Positions 54,874 through 64,000 of a stretch of DNA of 64,000 nucleotides are shown piece by piece; position 1 is the stretch's first letter; each line of letters begins with the position of its first letter. Source of the stretch: CAWFPR01 sp963817635 (lineage in GTDB: Bacteria > Acidobacteriota > Vicinamibacteria > Vicinamibacterales > 2-12-FULL-66-21); the NCBI GenBank assembly GCA_963817635.1, contig CAWFPR010000024.1, forward strand, positions 248,001 to 312,000, given 5' to 3'. The notes beneath the pieces were generated by a model. It was given only the letters and a program-made list of their open reading frames with translations, made no database searches and was not told where the DNA came from. The translations under genes and the position numbers were made by a program.

Positions 54874-56256
54874 ATGGCCATTTACCTTCCCGAAACGACC
54901 ACGTCCACGGCCGAATCGCTGACGCCCCGCGAGATCGTCGCCGAGCTCGACAAGCACGTCGTCGGCCAGGCGCAGGCCAAACGGGCCGTCGCGATCGCGC
55001 TCCGCAACCGGATGCGGCGCCAGAAGCTCGCCGCCGAAATCGCCGAGGAGATTGCCCCGAAGAACATCCTGATGATCGGGCCGACGGGGGTTGGCAAGAC
55101 AGAGATCGCGCGGCGGCTGGCGCGGCTGGCGCAGTCCCCGTTCCTGAAGGTCGAGGCATCGAAATTCACCGAGGTCGGCTACGTCGGCCGCGACGTCGAG
55201 TCGATGGTGCGCGACCTGGTCGAGCTGGGCGTCGACATGGTGAAGGAGGAGCGCCTCGCGGAAGTACGCGAGAAGGCGCGCCAGGCGGCGGAGGAACGGG
55301 TGCTGGATCTCCTGCTGCCGCCGCTCCCTCACGCCTCCGAGTACGACGAGCAGGCGTCGACGATCCGCGACCAGGCGCAGCGCACGCGCGAGAAGCTCCG
55401 CGAGCAGCTCCGCGACGGACGCCTGGATCACAAGCACGTCGAAATCGACGTCCGCGAGAAGAGCTTCCCGTCCTTCGAGATCATCGCGGGCTCCTCGGTC
55501 GAGGAAGTCGACATCAACATGAAGGACATGCTCCCGGGCCTGTTCCAGGGACGCATGAAGAAGCGCCGCCTGCGCATTCCCGACGCGCTCGACGCGCTCG
55601 CGCAGGAAGAAGAGCAGAAGCTGATCGACATGGAGAGCGTGGCGCGCGCGGCGGTCGATCGCGTGCAGCAGGCGGGGATCATCTTCCTCGACGAAATCGA
55701 CAAGGTCGCCGGGCGCGAGGGCGGCCAGGGGCCGGACGTCAGCCGCGAAGGCGTCCAGCGCGACATCCTGCCTATCGTCGAGGGCACGACGGTCAACACG
55801 AAGTACGGGATGGTGAAGACCGACCACATCCTCTTCATTGCCGCCGGCGCGTTCCACGTGTCGAAGCCGTCGGACCTGATCCCGGAGCTCCAGGGGCGTT
55901 TTCCGATCCGCGTCGAGCTCGAGGCGCTCGGCCGTGAAGACTTCGTGCGTATCCTGACCGAGCCGAAGAACGCGCTGGTGAAGCAGTACATAGCGTTGCT
56001 CTCGACCGAAGGGATCACGCTCCGGTTCACCGACGATGCCGTGGGCCGGATCGCGGACTTCGCGACACTGGTGAACGAGCGCACGGAGAACATCGGAGCG
56101 CGGCGGCTGCATACCGTGATGGAGAAGCTGCTCGATCACGTGTCGTTCGAGGCGCCGGATCTCACGGACAAGGCCGTGACGATCGATGCGGCCTACGTGG
56201 ATCGCATGCTCGCCGACATCGTCGGCAACGACGATCTCTCACGGTACATTTTGTGA
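54874..56256 (+). CDS. hslU: HslVU ATPase subunit HslU
   Basis: 460 residues. AAA+ unfoldase partner of HslV. Walker A GPTGVGKT at 69-76, pore motif GYVGRDVESM, Walker B IIFLDEIDKVA near 269-279, and sensor ARRLHTVMEKLL. An I-domain of charged helices lies between. It overlaps the next gene by 4 bases. The pair is about 20 kb from topA-trmFO-xerC, with which it clusters in other bacteria. Confidence 0.97.
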   Translation: MAIYLPETTTSTAESLTPREIVAELDKHVVGQAQAKRAVAIALRNRMRRQKLAAEIAEEIAPKNILMIGPTGVGKTEIARRLARLAQSPFLKVEASKFTEVGYVGRDVESMVRDLVELGVDMVKEERLAEVREKARQAAEERVLDLLLPPLPHASEYDEQASTIRDQAQRTREKLREQLRDGRLDHKHVEIDVREKSFPSFEIIAGSSVEEVDINMKDMLPGLFQGRMKKRRLRIPDALDALAQEEEQKLIDMESVARAAVDRVQQAGIIFLDEIDKVAGREGGQGPDVSREGVQRDILPIVEGTTVNTKYGMVKTDHILFIAAGAFHVSKPSDLIPELQGRFPIRVELEALGREDFVRILTEPKNALVKQYIALLSTEGITLRFTDDAVGRIADFATLVNERTENIGARRLHTVMEKLLDHVSFEAPDLTDKAVTIDAAYVDRMLADIVGNDDLSRYIL

Positions 56257-57398
56257 TCCGACGCGTCGGCGGGCTCGTGCTCATCGCGTCGGTGGCGGTG
56301 GCCTGCGGCAAGAAGGGACCACCCCTGGCGCCCCTGCACCTGGTGCCCAACGCCGTCACGAACGTGGCCGCGCGGCGCGCGGGCGACACGATGCGGATCC
56401 GGTTCACGGTGCCGGCCGCGAACCTGAACGGACCCGGCCCCGTGCAGATCGATCGAATCGAGGTGTACGCCGCGACGCTGGCGCCCGGCGCGTCGCTGCC
56501 CAACCGCGACCTGATGAAGGCCGCCTATCGTGTGGCCACGATCCCGGTCAAGCCTGCGCCGGTCGAGGGCCAGCCCGCGCCCGCGGCGACCGACGCGCGG
56601 CCGGCGCCGGGCGAGAGCGCCGACTTCGTCGAGACGCTCACGCCGGACAGGCTCCAGCCCGTTACGTTGCCCGCTCCCCGGCCGGCGGCGGCCGCCCCGG
56701 CGTTGACTGCGGCGCCGGCGCGGGTGGTGCCGGACTACGCGCAGCGCGTGTACGTCATCCGTGGCGTCACGAAGGGAGGCCGCGGGGGGCAGCCGTCCGC
56801 CCGCGTGCAACTGCCCATCGTCGCGCCGCCGCCGGCGCCGTCGGAAGTGAAGGGCGGCTTCACGGAGACCGCGATCACCCTGACGTGGACGGTGCCGGCC
56901 ACGCCGGCCTCGCCGGCGTTCAACGTCTACAGAGAGGATGGCGGGATGCCGTTGAACGCGTCGCCGCTGGCCTCGGCGGCCTTCGAGCAGGCGAATGCGA
57001 CGTTCGGCACGAAGGAGTGCTTCGTGGTGCGTACCGTCGAGGTCGTCGCCAGCGTCCCGATTGAAAGCGACTCCACGCCCCCTGCGTGCGTCACGCCCGT
57101 CGACATCTTTCCACCGGCCGCGCCCCAGCGGCTCCAGGTTGTCCCGACGCCGGGCGTGATGAATCTGAGCTGGCAGCCGAACAGCGAGGCGGACCTCGCC
57201 GGGTACATCGTGTTGCGCGGGACCGTGCCGGGTGACACACTGCTGGCGCTCACGCCCGGGCCGATCACGTCCGCGCGTTTCGAAGACACGACGGCGCGCC
57301 CGGGCGAACGCTACGCGTACGTGGTGGTCGCCGTGGATCGCGCGACGCCACGGAACACGAGCGCCCATTCCAACCGCGTTGAAGAGACCGCACGATGA
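56253..57398 (+). CDS. Lipoprotein with fibronectin type III-like domains
   Basis: 381 residues. Lipobox with Cys18 (SVAVACGKKGPPLAP); the CGKKGPP start is common in small outer-membrane lipoproteins. Two fibronectin type III-like domains follow, the clearest being PQRLQVVPTPGVMNLSWQPN (about 290) with DLAGYIVLRG and YAYVVVAVD. A proline/alanine-rich stretch lies about 105-165. GTG at 56253 overlaps the hslU stop, so it is coupled to hslVU, though no functional link is known. Confidence 0.75.
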   Translation: MIRRVGGLVLIASVAVACGKKGPPLAPLHLVPNAVTNVAARRAGDTMRIRFTVPAANLNGPGPVQIDRIEVYAATLAPGASLPNRDLMKAAYRVATIPVKPAPVEGQPAPAATDARPAPGESADFVETLTPDRLQPVTLPAPRPAAAAPALTAAPARVVPDYAQRVYVIRGVTKGGRGGQPSARVQLPIVAPPPAPSEVKGGFTETAITLTWTVPATPASPAFNVYREDGGMPLNASPLASAAFEQANATFGTKECFVVRTVEVVASVPIESDSTPPACVTPVDIFPPAAPQRLQVVPTPGVMNLSWQPNSEADLAGYIVLRGTVPGDTLLALTPGPITSARFEDTTARPGERYAYVVVAVDRATPRNTSAHSNRVEETAR

Positions 57399-58177
57399 AG
57401 CGATATTATCGATTCGAGCACCACGGGCAGCCCCGCCACGCCGTCGAGCAGGACGGGGTGTGGAGGATTGTCGAAGGCGACATGTTCGGCGAGCACGAGG
57501 CCGGTGAGGTGGTGTCGGCGGACGGCCACCGCCTGCTGCCCCCGGTATGGCCGTCGAAGATCGTGGCCGTCGGCCTGAACTACAAGGACCACGCGGCCGA
57601 GCAGAACAAGCCGCTCCCGGCCGAGCCGATGATCTTCATCAAGCCCTCGACGTCGGTGATCGGGCCCGGGGACACGATCGTGATGCCCGTGGGCGCCGGT
57701 CGCGTCGATCACGAAGCCGAGGCGGGCGTCGTGATTGGCGCGCGCGCCTTCAACGTGCCGGAAGAAGAAGCCGGCCGCTACGTCTTCGGCATCACGTGCG
57801 TGAACGACGTGACCGCGCGCGAACTCCAGGTGAAGGACATCCAGTACACCCGCGCCAAGGGGTTCGACACGTTTGCGCCGATCGGGCCGTGCATCGCCGC
57901 CGGGCTCGACTACACCGGCCCGAAGGGACTTCGCGTCGAAGGATGGGTCAACGGCGCGCGGCGACAGGGGTCGTCGACCAGGGAGTTGATCTTCCCCATC
58001 CACAGGCTCGTGGCGTTCATTTCGTCCGTCATGACTCTGCTGCCGGGGGACATCATCTCGACCGGCACACCGGCGGGCATCGGGCCGCTGGCCGCGGGCG
58101 ACCGCGTCACGATCAAGGTCGAAGGCGTCGGTGAGCTGACGAACCAGGTCGGCCAGGGCACACGAACGGGCCAGTAG
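57395..58177 (+). CDS. Fumarylacetoacetate hydrolase-family enzyme
   Basis: 260 residues. The FAH C-terminal catalytic fold: VAVGLNYKDHAAEQ, FIKPSTSVIGPGD, DHEAEAGVVIG (metal-binding acidic residues), GITCVNDVTARELQ and SSTRELIFPI, ending ISTGTPAGIGPL. Members hydrolyse or decarboxylate beta-keto acids (fumarylpyruvate, oxaloacetate, 5-oxovalerate). The short N-terminal domain fits the fumarylpyruvase/oxaloacetate type. It overlaps the previous gene by 4 bases. The substrate cannot be set from sequence. Confidence 0.9.
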   Translation: MKRYYRFEHHGQPRHAVEQDGVWRIVEGDMFGEHEAGEVVSADGHRLLPPVWPSKIVAVGLNYKDHAAEQNKPLPAEPMIFIKPSTSVIGPGDTIVMPVGAGRVDHEAEAGVVIGARAFNVPEEEAGRYVFGITCVNDVTARELQVKDIQYTRAKGFDTFAPIGPCIAAGLDYTGPKGLRVEGWVNGARRQGSSTRELIFPIHRLVAFISSVMTLLPGDIISTGTPAGIGPLAAGDRVTIKVEGVGELTNQVGQGTRTGQ

Positions 58178-58202
58178 ACGGCAACAGCATCAGGGGATAC
58201 GT

Positions 58203-58853
58203 ATGAAAATCTTCATCGACTCCGGCAACCTCAAGGAAATCGAGAGTCTCGTGCCGCTCGGCATCATCGACGGCATCACCACGAACCCGACGCTGCTCGC
58301 GCGGGAGGGCGGCGACTACCGCGCGCTCCTCAAGAAGATCTGCGGCATCGTCAACGGGCCGACCAGCGCTGAAGTGGTGGCCACCGACGCCGAGGGGATG
58401 ATTAGCCAGGGACGCGACCTCGCGAAAATCGACGACCACATCGTCGTCAAGGTCCCCTTTACGCGCGAAGGGGTCAAGGCCTGCAGGACGCTGTCGTCCG
58501 AAGGGCACCGCGTCAACGTCACGCTGATCTTTTCCCCCACGCAGGCGCTGCTGGCGGCCAAGGTCGGCGCGACCTACGTCAGCCCGTTCGTCGGGCGGCT
58601 CGACGACATCGCCAGCTCCGGCATGGGCCTCGTCCAGGAGATCGTGGACATCTTCGAGAACTACCAGTTCTCCACCGAGATTCTCGTCGCCTCCGTGCGC
58701 CATCCGATGCACATCGTCGAGGCCGCGCGGATGGGCGCGGACATCTGCACGTGCCCGGCCGCGGTCATCGAGCAGTCGTTCAGGCACCCGCTGACCGACA
58801 GCGGACTCGAGCGGTTCCTGAAGGACTGGGACAAGGCCGGATTCACGCTGTGA
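58203..58853 (+). CDS. fsa: Fructose-6-phosphate aldolase/transaldolase-like protein
   Basis: 216 residues, the short transaldolase subfamily (TalC/FSA). The Schiff-base lysine is Lys83 (VVKVPFTREG). Other motifs: IDSGNLKEIE, GITTNPTLLAREGG, VNVTLIFSPTQALLA, SPFVGRLDD. It may act as transaldolase in the non-oxidative pentose phosphate pathway or as fructose-6-phosphate aldolase. It follows FAH by 25 bases. Confidence 0.92.
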   Translation: MKIFIDSGNLKEIESLVPLGIIDGITTNPTLLAREGGDYRALLKKICGIVNGPTSAEVVATDAEGMISQGRDLAKIDDHIVVKVPFTREGVKACRTLSSEGHRVNVTLIFSPTQALLAAKVGATYVSPFVGRLDDIASSGMGLVQEIVDIFENYQFSTEILVASVRHPMHIVEAARMGADICTCPAAVIEQSFRHPLTDSGLERFLKDWDKAGFTL

Positions 58854-58892
58854 CGCGGCTCCGGGTGAACGGCGGACCGGGCTGACACGACG

Positions 58893-60434
<1,542 letters not shown>

Positions 60435-60444
60435 CCCGCGCAGG

Positions 60445-61539
60445 TCAGCTGCGATCGCCGCCGCGCCTGAACCACTTCGGTGCGCCGCGGACGATTCTGT
60501 GGACGTACGCGAGGGGAAGCAGTGCGTCCGGCCAGCCCGGATAGCGCCCGCGCATGTAGATCGCGGGGGGGAACAGGTGTTCCGCGACGAGACGGAGTCG
60601 GTCGCGCCAGCCGAGCGCGCGCAGGTCATGCCCGGGGACGGCACCCGCGCTCGGGCCGCCGAGAAACGCCGCGGACGGTTCGACTGACGCCGCCCCGCGC
60701 CTGTTGTCCAGCACGGCAGCCAGGCCTGTCGCGGCCGGTGCGCCGAACAACGCACCAGCCAGGCGGATCCCTCGGGCGCAGACCGCCGCCGTGCCGATCG
60801 CGGCGGCGCGTGCGCGCAGGTCCGCCGCGCCATCGGGCGTCAATCGCGCGACCAGCAGGTGGATGTCCCAGAGCCAGAGCAGGTCGATCGCGTCGTCGTG
60901 GTGGGCGACCCGGTGGATGCAGGCCAGCAGCAGTGCATCGACCAGGCTCAACGTCCGCCCGAACTGGCCAAGCGCCGGTATCGGTACGGCGCGCGAGAGG
61001 AGTTCATCGAACGTGAGCAGGTCAGCGAATGCGCGCGGGTTGGCAATCTTCCAGTGCACGTCGGCGTGGTAGCGCACCGCCCCGTGCCCCTGCCTGGTGT
61101 AATGCCGCTGGGCCGCGGATAGTGTCCGCTCCGGCTCGGGCGGCCGGGTCCAGCCGCGCGCCGCGAGCACGCGCTCGGTTCCGGCCAGCGCGTCGCGGTC
61201 GATGAGGAGGTCCACGTCGGCGCGCGGGCGGAGATGGGGTTGCGCGTAGACGGTGTGAGCCAGGCCGGCGCCCTTCAGGACGACCGCCGGGATGCCCGCC
61301 GATCCGAGCGCGTCGAGCAGGTCGCGCGTCGCTTCGTCCTCCCACGCGAGGAGGCCCGCCGCAAGAGTCAACTCGCGGCCCAGCCGCCGGCCCAGGGGCG
61401 ATTGCCGTTCTTCGGCTGACACGGTCGAGGCGAGCACCAGGTGCAGCCTGTGATGTCGGGCCGCGGCATACACGCCGTCCGTCAAGCCGCCGGCGCCCGT
61501 CGCGCATCGCTCGCACACCGCCCGTTCGTCCGCCGTCAC
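60445..61539 (-). CDS. Nucleotidyltransferase-family protein (NTP_transf_5 type)
   Basis: 364 residues. The family shows VLKGAGLAHTVYAQPHLRPRADVDLLID, with DVDLLID as the metal-binding pair, and a helical C-terminal part containing ACIHRVAHHDDAIDLLWLWDIHLLV. These proteins are often found next to HprK-like kinases and PqqD-like proteins in peptide or surface-glycan clusters; here a HprK-like gene lies 2 kb away. The exact reaction is not known. It converges on pccB with 10 bases between them. Confidence 0.82.
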   Translation of the reverse strand: MTADERAVCERCATGAGGLTDGVYAAARHHRLHLVLASTVSAEERQSPLGRRLGRELTLAAGLLAWEDEATRDLLDALGSAGIPAVVLKGAGLAHTVYAQPHLRPRADVDLLIDRDALAGTERVLAARGWTRPPEPERTLSAAQRHYTRQGHGAVRYHADVHWKIANPRAFADLLTFDELLSRAVPIPALGQFGRTLSLVDALLLACIHRVAHHDDAIDLLWLWDIHLLVARLTPDGAADLRARAAAIGTAAVCARGIRLAGALFGAPAATGLAAVLDNRRGAASVEPSAAFLGGPSAGAVPGHDLRALGWRDRLRLVAEHLFPPAIYMRGRYPGWPDALLPLAYVHRIVRGAPKWFRRGGDRS

Positions 61540-61701
61540 GATTTCATTATCGTTCGGGGATCACCAATCTGGCGGTTCGTGCGTAGTTTCGGGACACGCC
61601 GCAAGTGGTTTGTCGCGCGCCCGTCCAGAATCAGGGCCATTTCCGGCGGCCCGGCACTTGCTGACTGGGACTGCACCATCATCAGGTACAGGAGACAGCA
61701 G

Positions 61702-63437
61702 GTGCGGAGACAGACCCTGGCACACGTGACCATGTTCGCGATCGTCTTCGGGGCGATTGCTTCTGCTACCGGTCCCCTGGCACAGGCGCAGGCGCAGTCC
61801 GATTCGACCCGGCGCGGCGGACCCCGCGACTGGTCGCACGGCCGGGTCGTCGCGTCGGACTTCGGTCCCGATCTGGGGCAGAGGATCGAGCAGGACTGGC
61901 GGACGCACGCCAAGCACGTCCGGCTCGCCCAGGTGCGGGAACTCCGGAATCGCCTGGACCTTGGCGCCCGGCGCTCCCGCCGCTCCGACCCGTCCGACGA
62001 CGAGAGCGACACGTCGCATCTCGACTGGAACCTGCGCACCGGGGGCTACGGCGATGTCGTGGGGGCGCCCGCCAAGTTCAGTTTCGACATCACGGCGAGC
62101 CACTGCAGCGATGTCGTCTACTTCACCGTCAACCATGCCGGCTCGTCGTCCAGACCCAACGTCATCGCGATCACCAACCCGTACGCGGGCTGCTCCGGGA
62201 ACTCGACCGGCGCGACGCCGACGGTGAAATGGGCCCTCCGCATGACCGCCGGCACCGCGACGTCCGCGGTGCCCAGCCTCGACGGCACCGTGCTCTACGT
62301 CCTCGAATCGGGGACCACCAGCGTCATCCTGCACGCCATCAACGTCAACAACATCACGACCGGCACCGGCTCGTACAACTTCAACACGCAAGTGTGGTCG
62401 AACGTGCACCGCCTGGTGACATCACCCATCGGCACCGCGGCGAGCGAGCAGCGCTTTCAGATCACGTTCTCGAACGTCGCGAACAACGTGTCGTCGCCGT
62501 TCCTGGACTACGCCACCAACGAGATCTTCTTCGGCGATTCCGCCGGCCGGATTCAGCACGTCATCAACGCGCATCTGTCAACCGCGTCGCGGGATACGAC
62601 TCACTTCACGAACGCGTGCGGAACCGCGCAACTGCAGTCGCCCGTGTTCGTCAACGGCCAGGTGATCGTCAGCAGCTACAACGGATTCGTGTACCGGTTG
62701 AACACGGCTGGCGCCGCCCCGTACACCTGCGTGGCATCGGCGCAACTCGGAGCGGGAACGGGCGCCGGCATCTCGCGGCGCTCTCGCCTCCGATTGTCGA
62801 CGTCACCAATGACACGATCACCCTGAGCACCAACAACGCCGCGGGTTACGGTATCGCGGGAATTGGCGTCATGAACCTGATGTTCGGCCCGGGTGACCAG
62901 CCTGTTTCGGGGCAGATGCTAGGACCGGCCACCGCCTCGACGATCGCGCCCGTCAGCCCGGCGCTCGATGACGAGTTCTGGACGACGATGCAGGGAACCT
63001 CTACGGAGTCGGCGCGAACACGGCGGGCACGGACACGTACCTGGTCCGCTTCGCGTCACAACGGCACGCTGGGCGCTCCATGGGGCTACGCGCGACTGCA
63101 CCGCAGTGGCGGCGGCAGCGTCGTCGCGTCGAGCCCGGTCACTGAGTTCTTGACGGCGAGTTCGCTCGCGAACAAAGATTTCGTGTTCGTGGGCGGCGGC
63201 GGCGGTACGGTACCTGTTCATGAACCGCATCAGGGCCGGATTCGCCGGGACCGACGCCGCGCCCGTCAACATGGACAACTGGTTCGGGGTGACCGGCGGC
63301 GTCATCTCGCAGATCACGATCGACACGCGCACGACCGCCGTCACCGGTTCGACGCCACGGCAAACATCTACTTCGGGACCAAAGCGGTCGGCACGTCGAC
63401 CCAGAGCACGATCGTTCAGCTCGCGCAGCAGTTCTGA
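61702..63437 (+). CDS. Secreted beta-propeller-like protein (several frame changes)
   Basis: About 577 residues after repair. GTG at 61702 follows an AGGAG-like site. Signal peptide (MRRQTLAHVTMFAIVFGAIASATGPLAQAQAQ, positions 1-32). The mature part has short blades (VPSLDGTVLYVLESG, NEIFFGDSAGRIQHV, LQSPVFVNGQVIVSSYNGFVYRLN) of a PQQ- or WD-like propeller with several cysteines. The frame changes near 62780, 62990, 63210 and 63350. It lies between the nucleotidyltransferase and the HprK-like gene. Function unknown. Confidence 0.55.
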
Positions 63438-63507
63438 GGTGTTGTCGTCCGTCCGACCCGCGGGACTGCCGGACTCCATGGAAGCGTCGTTTCCATGACT
63501 TCACCAC

Positions 63508-64000
63508 ATGGCTGACAGCCCCCGACGTCGAGCGTCGCCTCCGCGGAGTTCGGGCCCGGACGGGTCCTGTCCCGGTTGCGTCACGGTCGAGGTCGGGGGT
63601 GTGTCGGTGTCCCTGTGCACCAGCGACGCTGCCCTGGTCGAGATCCTCAGCGAGCGGTTCCGGCGCTTTCTGACCGCGTCCACGGACCCGGCTTTCCGAT
63701 TCGACATCACCGTCATCGATCCGCCGCTCTCCGGCGCCGACGCAGAATCTCGAGGTTCGAGAGTCGGATGGGCGGTGGGTCATGCGTCGGGGCGACTTCA
63801 GAGCCGAGTGGGTCGTGGCAACTGGTCGCGGCCGCATCTGGCAGCCGCTCAGTCCGTACGGCGCGGACACTGTCCTCCGGATCGTGCACACCCTGATCCT
63901 GTCAACGCAGGGCGGGTTCCTGCTGCACGCCTCGAGTGTCATCAGGAACGGCCGCGCGTTTCTCTTCACCGGGCCGTCTGGTGCCGGCAAATCGACGATT
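63508..64000 (+). CDS. HprK-related kinase-like protein, N-terminal part (truncated by window end, frameshifted)
   Basis: About 165 residues visible. ATG at 63508; the N-terminal domain has VTVEVGGVSVSL, LSERFRRFL. One base near 63750 breaks the frame; the continuation LEVRESDGRWVMRRGDFRAEW is natural. Then GGFLLHASSVIRNGRAFLFTGPSGAGKSTI, the P-loop of the HprK-type kinase domain. Such proteins lack the HPr-regulatory domain and occur in clusters with PqqD-like and lasso-peptide or other modification genes. The remainder lies beyond the window. Confidence 0.75.
   Translation, partial: MADSPRRRASPPRSSGPDGSCPGCVTVEVGGVSVSLCTSDAALVEILSERFRRFLTASTDPAFRFDITVIDPPLSGADAESRGSRVGWAVGHASGRLQSRVGRGNWSRPHLAAAQSVRRGHCPPDRAHPDPVNAGRVPAARLECHQERPRVSLHRAVWCRQIDD

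Overview
The window is 64 kb of GC-rich, gene-dense bacterial chromosome. It carries LPS synthesis (LpxC), outer-membrane-type beta-barrels, lipoproteins and peptidoglycan enzymes, so the organism is diderm. The mix of a large secreted DUF5117-type zinc protease, an OPT peptide transporter, NtrBC-type regulators beside a type IV pilin, HslVU and many lipoproteins is what I would expect of an acidobacterium, probably Vicinamibacteria. That placement is inference from gene content, not a match to a named genome. I see no rRNA, tRNA, CRISPR array, insertion sequence or prophage, and no gene-free stretch over 300 bases.

About 15 of roughly 58 genes are broken by small frame changes, mostly a net gain of one base. 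They include nadD, which is normally essential, so most are probably sequencing or assembly errors. I annotated these as single genes and stated where the frame changes.

Layout. 1-3.8 kb: end of mtgA, a HELYH metallopeptidase, an NlpC/P60 lipoprotein, an HNH endonuclease and a TIG/beta-propeller protein. 3.8-9.5 kb: amino-acid permease, uvrA and lpxC with a clear terminator. 9.5-18.7 kb: B12-type radical SAM protein, then a protein-use island (secreted metalloprotease, M29-like aminopeptidase, OPT transporter, second secreted metalloprotease). 18.8-21.4 kb: an unusual operon of ECF sigma factor, STAS protein, small protein and radical SAM protein. 21.5-29.6 kb: lysA-tmk, comF, the rplU-rpmA-obgE-nadD-rsfS operon, a lipoprotein/TPR pair and dprA. 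29.6-34.5 kb: topA-trmFO-xerC. 34.6-40.1 kb: NtrB/NtrC-like pair with a type IV pilin, and an ABC-F ATPase.

40.3-48.5 kb is the most interesting region. Four small secreted beta-rich proteins, each with a glycine 14 residues from its C-terminus, are grouped with a PapD-like chaperone and a very large secreted protein (predicted beta-barrel, two Sdr-type calcium-binding-like repeats, C-terminal SPOR domain). Upstream lie two sister excisionase-like HTH proteins, one fused to a receiver domain, and a histidine kinase. I read this as a regulated, chaperone-dependent surface-fibre or adhesin system resembling but not matching classical chaperone-usher pili.

48.6-64 kb: ECF sigma/anti-sigma pair with secreted proteins, a second permease, a PEGA-domain protein followed by a terminator lying inside the next gene, hslVU, a lipoprotein, FAH-family hydrolase, transaldolase-like enzyme, acyl-CoA carboxylase beta chain, and finally a nucleotidyltransferase-like protein, a secreted propeller-like protein and a truncated HprK-like kinase. 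The last three may be the start of a peptide-modification or surface locus running off the window.
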